A DNA stretch of 64,000 bases from Lutibacter oceani (GCF_003384935.1 NZ_QTTQ01000011.1:186001-250000); one strand, 5' to 3'. Shown: positions 1 to 9,127, numbered from the stretch's first letter. Notes: generated from the sequence alone by a model not told the origin. A program made the numbers and translations.

Positions 1-950
1 ACCTATGGGGTGATATGCCTTTTAGTAAGGCGTTTAAAGGAACTGAAAACGTTTTACACCCAGCATATGATTCTCAAGAAAAAATCTATGATACCATTTT
101 CACTATTTTAGATGATGCAATTGTAAATTTAAGTAGCACTAGTAATGTACTTGATGTATCAGGAGATGTAATATATGGTGGAAATGTTAGCAAATGGAAA
201 AAAGCTGCTGCATCTATTAAAGCAAGACATGCTTTGCAACTTTCTGAAAAAAATGGAAGTGCTGCATATACACAAGCTTTAGCAGCTGTAGCTAATGGAT
301 TTACTTCAAATGCAGATGATATGTTAGTTCCTTGGGAAACTGCTAATAAAAATCCTATTTTCCAATTTATGGAACAAAGAGGTGATATTAGAATGGGAGC
401 AACTTTAGTAAACATGTTGGCCGCAAATGATGATCCAAGATTACCTTTCTATGCCGCAAAAGATGGTGATGGTAATTATACTGGAAGTGAGGCAGGAAGT
501 GAAAATACTGCTGCATCGCAACCGGGTTCTTATAATGCTGGCGCTGATGCTCCATCTGTATTAATGAGTTATTCAGAACTTAAATTTATTGAAGCTGAAG
601 CTAAATTAATGTTAGGACAATCAGGCGCTCAAGAAGCTTACGAAGCTGCTGTTGCAGCATCAGTATTAAGAGTTACTGGTAGTGCTAATACTGCTTGGTT
701 AGATGCTAACATAAATGGTGTAACTGCTACTTTAGAAGATATTATTGTTCAAAAATATATTGCAGGCTATTCTACAAATCAGCCGTATGCAGATTATAGA
801 AGAACTGGATATCCTAACTTAAGTTTGGCAAATGGTGCTGTTACTGGCTCAATTCCTTCTAGATTCCCTTATGCACAAAGTGAACTAGATTATAATACTG
901 AAAATGTACCATCTGTTGTTATTACAGATAAAGTATGGTGGGATCAATAA
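1..950 (+). CDS. SusD/RagB-like outer-membrane glycan-binding lipoprotein, 5' end missing
   Basis: The reading frame is already open at base 3, and the first residues (LWGDMPFSKAF) match the conserved interior segment of SusD-like proteins, so the true start and the lipoprotein signal lie outside the window. The first Met at base 15 is internal. About 315 C-terminal residues remain. They contain the IYGGNVSKWKK segment and the later LMSYSELKFIEAEAKLM helix typical of the SusD-like 2 subgroup, in which helical TPR-like units hold a nutrient under the lid of a SusC channel. The SusD at 16669-18336 has matching segments (YCGGDLQKWKK), so both belong to one subgroup. A small lipoprotein follows after 19 bases, and a terminator closes the unit. 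A SusC partner is expected just upstream of the window. The nutrient is unknown; peptides or glycans are both possible. Confidence 0.88.
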   Translation, partial: LWGDMPFSKAFKGTENVLHPAYDSQEKIYDTIFTILDDAIVNLSSTSNVLDVSGDVIYGGNVSKWKKAAASIKARHALQLSEKNGSAAYTQALAAVANGFTSNADDMLVPWETANKNPIFQFMEQRGDIRMGATLVNMLAANDDPRLPFYAAKDGDGNYTGSEAGSENTAASQPGSYNAGADAPSVLMSYSELKFIEAEAKLMLGQSGAQEAYEAAVAASVLRVTGSANTAWLDANINGVTATLEDIIVQKYIAGYSTNQPYADYRRTGYPNLSLANGAVTGSIPSRFPYAQSELDYNTENVPSVVITDKVWWDQ

Positions 951-969
951 TCTTTAAAAATTATAAAAA

Positions 970-1896
970 ATGAAAAAAATATTAAAATATATTACATTCA
1001 TGGCAGCAGCTGTTTTAGCTACTGTTTCATGTAACTATGATGACACGAATTTTGACCTGCTGCATAAAGATGTTGATTTAAATGCAACATATTATGTTCA
1101 ATTTGATAATAACACTTTAGACGCTCAAGTAGGCAGAGATGAAAATGGGAATCCTATAAATGTGCAATCAACTATCCTAGTTACACTAATGGGATTACCT
1201 CAATCTCAGGATATAACTGCAACTATTTCACATAATTCAGCCAGTACTATGACATCAGACATGTACAGTTTATCAACAACTAGTGTTACAATTCCAGCAG
1301 GGAAGACTAGTGCGTCATTTGATTTTAGCACTATTGGTCAAAATATGCCAGAATGTGAATCTGTTAATTTAATTCTAGATTTGAATGCAGGTGACAATGT
1401 AACATCTAGCGATAATGGAAGCAAAGTTAATTTCAATATAAGAAAGATTTCTCCTTCTCCATTAGCAAACGGTGTTTCTGATCTTGCAGGTACTTGGGCA
1501 ATAGGCGAAAGTTATACCAATGGTACTTATTATGATGAAGCTAGTTTTGGTGCTACATGGGACGGAACTAAATTGGTCGCTTCAGGTTTAGGTCAAGCTA
1601 TGATTGATCTTTTCTGGGGTGAACCAGTTGTAGCTGGTGGTGATTTTGACATGATTGTTTCAGAAGATGGAACAGTTACTATTCCAAGACAATATATTTA
1701 CACTACAATATATGCTGGTGCTAATTATGATTATGAAATTGAAGGCTCAGGTACTTGGGTTTCTCTTTGTGGTGAACCTCCTGTAATGAAGATCCAATAT
1801 GATATTTATTATCCTGGTGACGCAGTTGGGCTTGCTGAGACATATGCTGGGTATTTTGGCGCCTCATATTTTGGTGGTGTTTTTACCTTAAAATAA
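970..1896 (+). CDS. Putative surface lipoprotein of a SusCD module, Calx-beta/DUF1735-like
   Basis: This is a 308-residue protein with a type II signal peptide: a basic start (MKKILKY), a hydrophobic stretch and a lipobox ending in Cys at about residue 21 (LATVSC). Residues about 40-150 are a beta-rich segment with the pattern TIPAGKTSASFDF, seen in Calx-beta/DUF1735-like domains of Bacteroidota surface lipoproteins. The C-terminal half is rich in Gly, Tyr and Asp and I do not recognise it. It lies 19 bases after the SusD gene and directly before a strong terminator, so it is the last gene of that operon. By position it corresponds to SusE/SusF-like accessory binding proteins. That role is inferred from context, not from sequence identity. 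Confidence 0.7.
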   Translation: MKKILKYITFMAAAVLATVSCNYDDTNFDLLHKDVDLNATYYVQFDNNTLDAQVGRDENGNPINVQSTILVTLMGLPQSQDITATISHNSASTMTSDMYSLSTTSVTIPAGKTSASFDFSTIGQNMPECESVNLILDLNAGDNVTSSDNGSKVNFNIRKISPSPLANGVSDLAGTWAIGESYTNGTYYDEASFGATWDGTKLVASGLGQAMIDLFWGEPVVAGGDFDMIVSEDGTVTIPRQYIYTTIYAGANYDYEIEGSGTWVSLCGEPPVMKIQYDIYYPGDAVGLAETYAGYFGASYFGGVFTLK

Positions 1897-1917
1897 ATAA
1901 TAAATTATAAGATTTTT

Positions 1918-1948
1918 AAACCACCGCAATTGCGGTGGTTTTTTTTTC
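1918..1948 (+). terminator. Rho-independent terminator after first SusD module
   Basis: A perfect 18-base palindrome CCACCGCAATTGCGGTGG (1921-1938) is preceded by AAA and followed by nine T residues. It starts 24 bases after the stop of the lipoprotein gene and separates that operon from the next SusC gene. Confidence 0.93.
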
Positions 1949-2087
1949 TAAAAAACACTATCTATTTATAATGCCATTTAATTTTGTTTTTTGTGTTTTT
2001 TTTACGCAACTAAATATAACATTTAGAATCTAAAGATTAATTAACCTTTTTATGTGTTAAATATTTCTATAAAAAAATATATTAGCA

Positions 2088-2095
2088 TACTTTTG
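2088..2095 (+). promoter_or_regulatory. Bacteroidota -7 promoter box (TAnnTTTG) for the SusC-SusD-lipoprotein operon
   Basis: TACTTTTG matches the TAnnTTTG consensus of the housekeeping sigma factor in Bacteroidota. It lies 34 bases before the SusC start in an AT-rich gap. I see no clear -33 element, so this is a motif match plus position. Confidence 0.5.
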
Positions 2096-2129
2096 AGGTT
2101 TTTAAAAATTTAATCTAAACAATTATACA

Positions 2130-5100
2130 ATGAAAACAAAGTTAAATGGAATTTTAACGCTGATATTTGCGTTATTAGTGCAGATATCTTTTGCACAAGA
2201 AAAAACGATTTCAGGTACTGTAACAGATGATGGAGGTCCATTGCCTGGGGTAAATGTTATTGTCAAAGGTACTTCTAATGGTACACAAACAGATTTTGAT
2301 GGAAATTATACCATTAAAGCAAATGTTGGAGATGCTCTAGTCTTTAGCTATGTGGGTATGAATACTCAAGAAAAAACCATAGGTGCTTCTAACACTATCA
2401 ATGTAATACTAACAGGTTCTAACCTATTGGAAGAAGTTGTTGTTGTTGGTTATGGTACAAGTACAAAACAAGCTTTTACTGGATCAGCTATAACAGTTAA
2501 ATCTGAAAACATAGAAGCAAAATCAGTATCAAACATTTCACAAGCATTAGCTGGTGAAGTTGCTGGTGTAAATGTTGTTAATGGTTCTGGGCAACCTGGT
2601 AGTGCAGCAACAATCAGAATTAGAGGTTTTGGAACCATAAATGGTAACAGTGATCCTTTATATGTTGTTGATGGTGTGCCATATCTTAACAGTATCAGTA
2701 ACATAAACCCTGCAGATATTGAATCTACAACCGTATTAAAAGATGCAACTGCAACTTCAATTTATGGTTCTAGAGGTGCAAATGGGGTAATTGTTATTAC
2801 AACTAAAAAAGGTAGGAGTGGAGTTTCTAGTGTTAATGTTGAAGTAAAAACAGGTACAAACATGAGACTTTTACCTGCTTATGAAGTAATTACATCTCAA
2901 GAAGAATATATTGGCCTATCTTGGGAAGCATTAAAAAACACTGGAGATTTTTTAGGAGTAGCAAATCCTGATACTTACGCAAATGATAATTTATTCTCTG
3001 GAGCTGGTATTCACCCAGATTATAATATGTGGAATATAACAAATGTTAGCGATTTAATTGACCCAGCAACAGGTCAAGTTAGATCAGGAGTTACAAGAAA
3101 ATATACTCCAGAAGACTGGTCTGATTATGGATTTCAAAATTCAAATAGAACAGAAGCTAATTTAAGTATGAGTGGTGGTAATGAAAATACAACCTATTTT
3201 TCTTCTTTTGGTTATTTAAATGATGTAGGATACTTAGTGAATTCTGATTTTAAACGTTATTCAACAAGGTTAAACGTAACTCATAATCCAACTGAATGGT
3301 TAGAAGCAAATGCTAATATTGATTATTCTTATGCAACCCAAACAACAAATGGACAATCTGCAGACTCAGGAAGTATATTTTGGTATACTGATAATATTCC
3401 TTCAATTTACCCATTATTCTTACGTGATGCATCAGGTGCTATTGTAGAAGACCCTTATTATGGAGGTAATCAATATGACTATGGACAAAATAGAGGTTTT
3501 GGAGGATTAACAAATGCAATAGCGGATGCTAATTTTGATTTAAGTGAAAACTTACGTCACTCTGTAAATGGTAATTTTTCTTTTAAAATTAATTTTACTG
3601 AAGAACTAACTTTTACTGCAAAGTATGGTGCAAACTATTACAGTTATATGGCTAATAGTATAAACAATCCATTCTATGGTTCTGCAGCTGGTCAAGGAGG
3701 TAGTTTATTTAAACAACAAAGACAAGCTCTAACTCAAAACTTTTTACAAATGTTTAATTTCAATAAAAGTTTTGGAGATCATAACATATCAGCGTTATTA
3801 GCTCACGAGTCAAATGAGTGGAAAAGAGATCGTACCTATATTAGTAAGAATACTGTTGTAAATTTAATGAACGGTTTAGATAACCCTTCTAATTATATTA
3901 ATAATGGTAGTGATCCTTCAGGATATACAGAAGAAACTGGATTAGAAAGTTATTTTGCCCAAGCTAATTACAACTATTTAGACAAGTACTATTTTTCAGG
4001 TACAATTAGAAGAGATGGTAGTTCTAGGTTTGCAACAGACAAATGGGGTACTTTCTGGTCTGCAGGAGCATCTTGGATTATGAGTAAAGAAGATTTTTTA
4101 GCTAATACTGATTTTATAAACTACCTAAAACTAAAAGCTAGTTATGGTATTCAAGGAGATCAAGCTGGTGTAGATTTTTACTCTGGACAAAATGGATATG
4201 ACATAGATAATTTAGATGGTAACATATCTTTAATTGTTAGAGCTAGAGAAAATGCAAATTTAACATGGGAAGCAAGTAAAATGTATCAAGTAGGTACAGA
4301 ATTTAGATTATTTGATGAAATAATAGATGGTTCTCTTGATTATTATATTAAAGATACTGAAGACTTAATATTTAGTGTACGTGTACCAATTTCTACTGGT
4401 GATGCAATTGATACCACAAATGATGGTTCTATTGTAAATAGAGGTTTCGAATTTGATTTAACTGGACACATCATTAATAAAGAAAACTATAAATTAGACT
4501 TATCTGTTAATGGAGAGATGTTAGATAATGAGATTACAAAAATGCCTTTTGATGCTCCTGAAGGAAGAGATAAAATTATTGACATTTTAGGAAACTTTGG
4601 TAGAGCAGAAGGACATAGTAGATATGACTATTATATGCCAGTATGGTTAGGTGTAAATGCTGCAAATGGAGACCCAATTTGGGAAACAAATTATGTTGAT
4701 GCTAATTCAAATGGTGCATTTGATTCTGGTGAAGAGATACAAGATTTATATGAATATGTAGTTAGAAACCCAGAAACAGAGATAAAGCAAGGTGTTACAA
4801 GTGTATATCAAGAAGCAACAAATAAATTCGTAGGTAAATCAGCAATTCCTAAAGTTAGAGGTGCGTTTAGATTATCTGCTAAAATATTTGACTTCGACAT
4901 AAGCTCTCAATTTGCTTATAGTTTAGGAGGATATGGATATGATGGTAACTATGCAAGTGTATTAGATAATGGACAGTCAGGTAGTAACAACTATCATATT
5001 GACATTACTAGTAGATGGCAAAATCCTGGAGACATTACAAATGTTCCAAGATTATATAGTAATCAGAATGTAAATGTTAACCGTTTATCTACTCGTTTTT

Positions 5101-5336
5101 TAACAAAATCTGATTTTTTAGCTTTAAATAATGTAAGGGTTGGTTATACTATACCGTCAAAACTTTTAAATAATACAGGCATTTCAAATTTAAATATATG
5201 GGCAGCAGCAGATAATCTGTTTCTTTTAAGTGCTAGAAAAGGTTTTAATCCTGCAACATCTTTAGTTGGGTCTTCTGCAAGATACTTATATAATCCTTTG
5301 TCTACATTTACACTTGGTGTTAATATAAAAATTTAA
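2130..5336 (+). CDS. SusC/RagA-family TonB-linked outer-membrane transporter
   Basis: This 1068-residue protein starts with a Sec signal peptide (residues 1-22, ending SFAQ). A carboxypeptidase-regulatory-like domain follows (about 25-100; GTVTDDGGPLPGVNVIVKGT, FSYVGM), then a TonB-dependent receptor plug domain that begins at the hallmark LLEEVVVVGYGT (about 100-110) and includes YVVDGVPY and a SIYGSRGANGVIVITTKKG segment (to about 225). The remainder is a long beta-barrel. Length and order are normal for SusC, which forms the channel that imports nutrients captured by the SusD lid, powered by TonB. SusD follows after 20 bases and a lipoprotein after that. No degradative enzyme is linked, so the substrate cannot be deduced. 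Confidence 0.95.
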   Translation: MKTKLNGILTLIFALLVQISFAQEKTISGTVTDDGGPLPGVNVIVKGTSNGTQTDFDGNYTIKANVGDALVFSYVGMNTQEKTIGASNTINVILTGSNLLEEVVVVGYGTSTKQAFTGSAITVKSENIEAKSVSNISQALAGEVAGVNVVNGSGQPGSAATIRIRGFGTINGNSDPLYVVDGVPYLNSISNINPADIESTTVLKDATATSIYGSRGANGVIVITTKKGRSGVSSVNVEVKTGTNMRLLPAYEVITSQEEYIGLSWEALKNTGDFLGVANPDTYANDNLFSGAGIHPDYNMWNITNVSDLIDPATGQVRSGVTRKYTPEDWSDYGFQNSNRTEANLSMSGGNENTTYFSSFGYLNDVGYLVNSDFKRYSTRLNVTHNPTEWLEANANIDYSYATQTTNGQSADSGSIFWYTDNIPSIYPLFLRDASGAIVEDPYYGGNQYDYGQNRGFGGLTNAIADANFDLSENLRHSVNGNFSFKINFTEELTFTAKYGANYYSYMANSINNPFYGSAAGQGGSLFKQQRQALTQNFLQMFNFNKSFGDHNISALLAHESNEWKRDRTYISKNTVVNLMNGLDNPSNYINNGSDPSGYTEETGLESYFAQANYNYLDKYYFSGTIRRDGSSRFATDKWGTFWSAGASWIMSKEDFLANTDFINYLKLKASYGIQGDQAGVDFYSGQNGYDIDNLDGNISLIVRARENANLTWEASKMYQVGTEFRLFDEIIDGSLDYYIKDTEDLIFSVRVPISTGDAIDTTNDGSIVNRGFEFDLTGHIINKENYKLDLSVNGEMLDNEITKMPFDAPEGRDKIIDILGNFGRAEGHSRYDYYMPVWLGVNAANGDPIWETNYVDANSNGAFDSGEEIQDLYEYVVRNPETEIKQGVTSVYQEATNKFVGKSAIPKVRGAFRLSAKIFDFDISSQFAYSLGGYGYDGNYASVLDNGQSGSNNYHIDITSRWQNPGDITNVPRLYSNQNVNVNRLSTRFLTKSDFLALNNVRVGYTIPSKLLNNTGISNLNIWAAADNLFLLSARKGFNPATSLVGSSARYLYNPLSTFTLGVNIKI

Positions 5337-5356
5337 ATAATTTAAAAAATAAAACA

Positions 5357-6829
5357 ATGAAAATTAATTTATTAAAAATAGTATTTACTCTTGCAGTATT
5401 TGCAACATTTATTAGTTGTGAAAAAGAGTTTTTAGATACAAGCCCAACATCATTTATTAATTTAGATGATACTGGAGCTTCAGGAGAATTAAACCCTGAA
5501 ATATTAGACGCAACTTTAAACGGTGTTTATTCAATGATGATCAATACTGGAACTGGTGGAACCACTTCCCATGAAGATTTTGGTCAAAAAGGATATGATA
5601 TATTTACAGATTTTTTATCTGGAGATTTGGCTTTAACAGCAAATAACTATAACAGGTATGGTGATTTTGCGAATTTATTAGCTACTGTTGATTATACTGA
5701 CAATGATAACTATACTCCTTGGAGATATTATTATAGAGTAATAAGATCTTCAAACCTAGTTATCAAGTCTTTAGGAGGTAATGATGTAGTACCTGAATCT
5801 ATCAGTGGAAAACATTCATTAGGTCAAGCAAAAGCGCTAAGAGCTTACGCGTACTTTTACTTAACACAACTTTATGCTCCAGAATATGAAGCTAGTGCAA
5901 CAGTTTTACCTTTGTATAAAGATGCTGACGATCCAATTCAAGCTCAGGCAACTATGCAAGAAGTATATGATTTTATGATAGAAGACTTATCTTCAGCAAT
6001 TACATTATTAGATGGTTTTACTAGAACAAGTAAAACAAATATTAACGAAGATGTTGCAAAAGCATTATTGGCTTATGTGTACGCTTCAAAAGACGAGAGC
6101 GCATCAAACTTATTAGCTAAAGGTTTAGCTGACCAAGTTATTGCTTCTGGTTATCCATTAATGTCAAGCAGTGAAGTAGTTGGTGGATTTAATAGTCTTT
6201 CAACTCCAGGTTGGATCTGGGGATTTGATCTTACATTAGCTAATGGATTAGATTTAATTTCTTGGTGGGGACAAATGGATGTATTTACTTACAGTTATCA
6301 ATGGGCTGGAGATAAAAAAGGTATTGATGATGGTTTATATGCTAAAATAGATGCTAATGACATTAGAAAAACTCAATTTGATCCTGCTAATAACCTACAA
6401 CCACGTAACAAATTTTATAATGCAGCAAGACAAATTGGTGGTCAAAGAAACATCGAAGATGACTATATTTATATGAGAGTTGCTGAAATGTACCTTTTAT
6501 CTGCTGAAATGGCTGCAAAAGAAAACCAAGATGGAGATGCAAGAACACGCTTAAATCAATTACTATCTCAAAGGTTTTCTGACGCATCAGATTACGCTTA
6601 TGTAAATGGACTTTCTGGTAGCGATTTGTTAAATGAAGTAATCCTTCAAACAAGAATTGAATTATGGGGTGAAGGAAAAAGTTATTTATCTATGAAGAGA
6701 AATAAACAAATGATGACTAGAGGTTCTAATCATGTATTTCATGCAGGTTTGTCTATTCCTTATTCAGACCCTAGATTAACTTATGAAATTCCTCGTGCAG
6801 AAATTCAAAATAATCCATATATTGATTAG
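5357..6829 (+). CDS. SusD/RagB-family nutrient-binding lipoprotein
   Basis: This is a 490-residue lipoprotein: the signal peptide is followed by a lipobox Cys at about residue 21 (ATFISCEKEF). Conserved SusD features include the N-terminal FLDTSPTSFI segment, the helical stretch HSLGQAKALRAYAYFYLTQLYAPE (TPR-like), the YIYMRVAEMYLLSAEMAAK segment near the C-terminus, and a terminal region ending in EIQNNPYID, where SusD proteins usually read E-x-x-x-N-P. It belongs to the classic RagB/SusD group, unlike the SusD-like 2 proteins at the window start and at 16669. It pairs with the SusC gene 20 bases upstream. A strong stem-loop follows before the next gene, which may lower expression of that gene. 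Confidence 0.94.
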   Translation: MKINLLKIVFTLAVFATFISCEKEFLDTSPTSFINLDDTGASGELNPEILDATLNGVYSMMINTGTGGTTSHEDFGQKGYDIFTDFLSGDLALTANNYNRYGDFANLLATVDYTDNDNYTPWRYYYRVIRSSNLVIKSLGGNDVVPESISGKHSLGQAKALRAYAYFYLTQLYAPEYEASATVLPLYKDADDPIQAQATMQEVYDFMIEDLSSAITLLDGFTRTSKTNINEDVAKALLAYVYASKDESASNLLAKGLADQVIASGYPLMSSSEVVGGFNSLSTPGWIWGFDLTLANGLDLISWWGQMDVFTYSYQWAGDKKGIDDGLYAKIDANDIRKTQFDPANNLQPRNKFYNAARQIGGQRNIEDDYIYMRVAEMYLLSAEMAAKENQDGDARTRLNQLLSQRFSDASDYAYVNGLSGSDLLNEVILQTRIELWGEGKSYLSMKRNKQMMTRGSNHVFHAGLSIPYSDPRLTYEIPRAEIQNNPYID

Positions 6830-6846
6830 ACAGTTTAAAATAAAAT

Positions 6847-6878
6847 GAGTAAGCTTATAAACTTTTATAAGCTTACTC
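6847..6878 (+). promoter_or_regulatory. Intercistronic stem-loop between SusD and the accessory lipoprotein
   Basis: A perfect 15-base inverted repeat has arms GAGTAAGCTTATAAA at 6847-6861 and its complement at 6864-6878, with only two bases between. It is followed by TAATTAAC, not a T run, so it is a weak terminator at best. An attenuator or mRNA-stabilising element that sets the SusD-to-lipoprotein ratio fits better. Confidence 0.55.
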
Positions 6879-6900
6879 TAATTAACAAAAAACATAAATT

Positions 6901-7635
6901 ATGAAAAAATATATATATTTATTTTTAGCCTCAATAGCTATCATCTCTTTGTCATCTTGTGAAGAAGATTCCACAAAAGCTTTAGATACATCCTTCGCGT
7001 CTTTTGTATCTAATTCTATGGATATTGGTGTTGAAGCTGGATCAGAAACTTCAGCAGAAGTTAAAATTTATACAACTAACATTACTGGTTCTGACAGAAT
7101 TATTCCAGTTATGGTTGTAGCTGAAAGTACTAATGCAGAAGCAGGTGCTTATACTGTTCCTTCAACAGTAACAATTCCTGGTGGTTCAAATGTTGGTTCA
7201 CTTAATATTGATATAAAAGATGTTGGATTAAGTGAAGATAAAGTTTTAGTTTTAAGATTACAGTCTACTGATGATATTAGTACTGGAGAAGCTTTAACAA
7301 TAGGTTTATCTCAGCTTTGCCCTAATAATGGTATTAAATTAAAAATTAGTCTTTCTTTTGATGATTGGCCAGAAGAAGCAGCTTGGAGAATTTTAGATTC
7401 TTCTGGTAGTACAGTTTTAGCAAGTGCTGATCCTTTTAATTATGGTGGTTATGCAGGTGCGTCTGAACCAGTATCGATTAAAGAGTGTTTATCTTCTGGA
7501 ACATACACTATAGAAATTTATGATCAATATGGAGATGGTGGAACTAGCTATAACATAACAGCTAACGGTATTCTTGTATGGAGTTTAGAAGGAGATGCAT
7601 ATGAAGGAAGCACGAGTGGAACTTTTACAATTTAA
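6901..7635 (+). CDS. Putative surface lipoprotein of the second SusCD module
   Basis: This 244-residue protein has a lipoprotein signal with Cys at about residue 20 (SLSSCEEDS). Residues about 30-135 form a beta-rich Calx-beta/DUF1735-like region (SAEVKIYTTNITG, YTVPSTVTIPGGSN). Residues about 145-244 form a second beta domain with the pattern ISLSFDDWPEEAAWRI, then YTIEIYDQYGDGG. This resembles a beta-sandwich often found in secreted Bacteroidota proteins, in which the DQYGDG acidic loop could bind calcium. It is the last gene of the unit, 71 bases after SusD and across a stem-loop, and is followed by a terminator. An accessory surface glycan- or peptide-binding role is inferred from context only. 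Confidence 0.68.
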   Translation: MKKYIYLFLASIAIISLSSCEEDSTKALDTSFASFVSNSMDIGVEAGSETSAEVKIYTTNITGSDRIIPVMVVAESTNAEAGAYTVPSTVTIPGGSNVGSLNIDIKDVGLSEDKVLVLRLQSTDDISTGEALTIGLSQLCPNNGIKLKISLSFDDWPEEAAWRILDSSGSTVLASADPFNYGGYAGASEPVSIKECLSSGTYTIEIYDQYGDGGTSYNITANGILVWSLEGDAYEGSTSGTFTI

Positions 7636-7653
7636 ATTATTGTATTTAAATTT

Positions 7654-7682
7654 AAAACCACCTCTATCGAGGTGGTTTTTTT
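7654..7682 (+). terminator. Rho-independent terminator after second SusCD module
   Basis: The GC stem is CCACCTC (7658-7664) with loop TATC and GAGGTGG (7669-7675), flanked by AAAA and a run of T to 7682. It starts 19 bases after the lipoprotein stop. The same CCACC/GGTGG arms occur in the terminator at 1921. Confidence 0.93.
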
Positions 7683-7698
7683 ATTCAAACAATATAGC

Positions 7699-7706
7699 TA
7701 CATTTG
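7699..7706 (+). promoter_or_regulatory. TAnnTTTG promoter box of rlmB, 4 bases before the start codon
   Basis: TACATTTG is an exact match to the Bacteroidota -7 consensus. Only four bases separate it from the rlmB ATG at 7711, so transcription should start at or within a few bases of the start codon. The upstream half of the promoter would overlap the T run of the preceding terminator. Confidence 0.72.
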
Positions 7707-7710
7707 CAGC

Positions 7711-8460
7711 ATGGAAAACGAAATTTCAAAAATATTTGGACTAAGAGCTGTTATAGAAGCAATTAATTCAGGTAAAACAATTAGTAAGGTATACTTACAA
7801 AAAGGCTTAAGTGGTCCTTTATTTTCAGAATTAAATACACTTATAAAAAAACATAATATATCAACTAGTTATGTACCTGTTGAAAAATTAAATAGGTTTT
7901 CTAAAAATAATAATCATCAGGGTGTAGCTGCCCAAATATCACCAATAGACTTTATTGAACTGGATACTTTAATAGCTTCAACTTTAGAAAAAACTACTAC
8001 TCCACTGTTTTTATTATTAGATCAAATATCTGATGTTAGAAATTTTGGTGCCATTATTAGAACTGCAGAATGTACAGGTGTTAATGGAATTATAATACAA
8101 AAACAAGGTAACGCCCCAATTAGCGCAGATACTATAAAAACTTCAGCTGGTGCTGCTTTTAAAATGCCTATTTGTAAAGTAGATCATATTAAAGATGCCA
8201 TTTTTCAATTACAAGCAGAAGAAATTCAAATTGTTGCTGCAACAGAAAAAACTGAAAATTTAATTTATAATGTAAATTTATCACTGCCTACTGCAATTAT
8301 TATGGGTTCTGAGGATAGAGGAATTAACCCTTCTATTTTAAAAATAGTTGACCAAAAAGCAAAACTTCCTTTGTTAGGGGAAATTGGATCTTTAAATGTT
8401 TCTGTTGCTTGTGGTGCTTTTTTATATGAAACAACACGACAAAGAATTGCTAAGAATTAG
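7711..8460 (+). CDS. rlmB: 23S rRNA (guanosine-2'-O-)-methyltransferase, TrmH/SpoU family
   Basis: This 249-residue SPOUT methyltransferase most resembles RlmB, which methylates the 2'-O of G2251 in 23S rRNA using S-adenosylmethionine. The N-terminal substrate-binding domain (1-75; IFGLRAVIEAINSG, then NNNHQGVAAQ) is followed by the knotted catalytic domain with its three motifs: DVRNFGAIIRTAE (108-120), IIMGSEDRGI (196-205) and LGEIGSLNVSVACGAFLYE (222-240). The frame is open back to 7672, but that extension would start inside the upstream terminator. I therefore chose ATG 7711, which gives the usual family start MENEISKIFGLRAVIEA and sits just after a promoter box. The 3' end overlaps the convergent rhomboid gene by 11 bases. 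Confidence 0.92.
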   Translation: MENEISKIFGLRAVIEAINSGKTISKVYLQKGLSGPLFSELNTLIKKHNISTSYVPVEKLNRFSKNNNHQGVAAQISPIDFIELDTLIASTLEKTTTPLFLLLDQISDVRNFGAIIRTAECTGVNGIIIQKQGNAPISADTIKTSAGAAFKMPICKVDHIKDAIFQLQAEEIQIVAATEKTENLIYNVNLSLPTAIIMGSEDRGINPSILKIVDQKAKLPLLGEIGSLNVSVACGAFLYETTRQRIAKN

Positions 8461-9127
8461 TTGAATCTAACTCATTCTCCTCTTCCGTTGGTGGATTATA
8501 ATTGCCGTTTTCATCAAAAAGCTTTTCAAATTCTTCATTTTTAGTAAACTGAAACTTTTCAGGTTGAGGCCCCATTTTTCTGTATAAATAAGAAAAAATA
8601 AATCCAACTAAAAATCCTGATAAGTGACCTTCCCATGAAATCCTTTCTTCAGTAGGAAAAATATACCAAACCATTCCTCCATATAAAAAAACAACAATTA
8701 AAGATAACGCAGTTAACCTATAATATTTTCTAAAAATACCACTAAAAAAAATAAAACTAACTAACAAATACACAATACCACTTGCACCAATATGATACGA
8801 TGGACGTGCAATTATCCAAGTTAAAAGTCCTGATAATAAGAGCCCATATATTAAAATTTTATTAGCTATTTCTCTATAGAAATAGTATAAGCTAACAAGC
8901 ATAACAAATAAAGGAATGGAATTATTAAATAAGTGTTTTGTACTGCTATGAATAAATGGTGATAAAAAAATTCCTCTTAAACCAATAATACTTTTTGGAT
9001 AAACCCCATATTTATTAAAATTATAACCAAATTTAATTTCAATAAAATAAATTAACCATAATAAAAAAATTATTAAAAGTGGTATTGTAAAGATTCTTCT
9101 TGAATACTTAAAATTTTGCTGATCCAT
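8450..9127 (-). CDS. Rhomboid-family intramembrane serine protease
   Basis: This 225-residue membrane protein has about six hydrophobic segments. The catalytic Ser116 lies in GASG (114-117) and the catalytic His168 in WEGHLSGFLVGF, and the family HLFNNS segment is at 65-70. These make the Ser-His dyad of rhomboids, which cleave single-pass proteins within the membrane. The C-terminal tail (about 185-225) is hydrophilic and acidic and probably cytoplasmic. It is a single-gene unit: its own promoter box lies at 9143-9150, and its end overlaps the end of rlmB, which runs the other way. The substrate is unknown. Confidence 0.9.
   Translation of the reverse strand: MDQQNFKYSRRIFTIPLLIIFLLWLIYFIEIKFGYNFNKYGVYPKSIIGLRGIFLSPFIHSSTKHLFNNSIPLFVMLVSLYYFYREIANKILIYGLLLSGLLTWIIARPSYHIGASGIVYLLVSFIFFSGIFRKYYRLTALSLIVVFLYGGMVWYIFPTEERISWEGHLSGFLVGFIFSYLYRKMGPQPEKFQFTKNEEFEKLFDENGNYNPPTEEENELDSTNS

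Noticed and set aside
15-17. ATG at 15 as start of the first SusD gene
   Set aside because: Conserved SusD residues (LWGD) precede it in frame back to base 3; it is an internal Met of a truncated gene.
7672-7710. Longer rlmB frame starting at 7672
   Set aside because: That start lies in the upstream terminator stem; the ATG at 7711 follows a promoter box and gives the family N-terminus.
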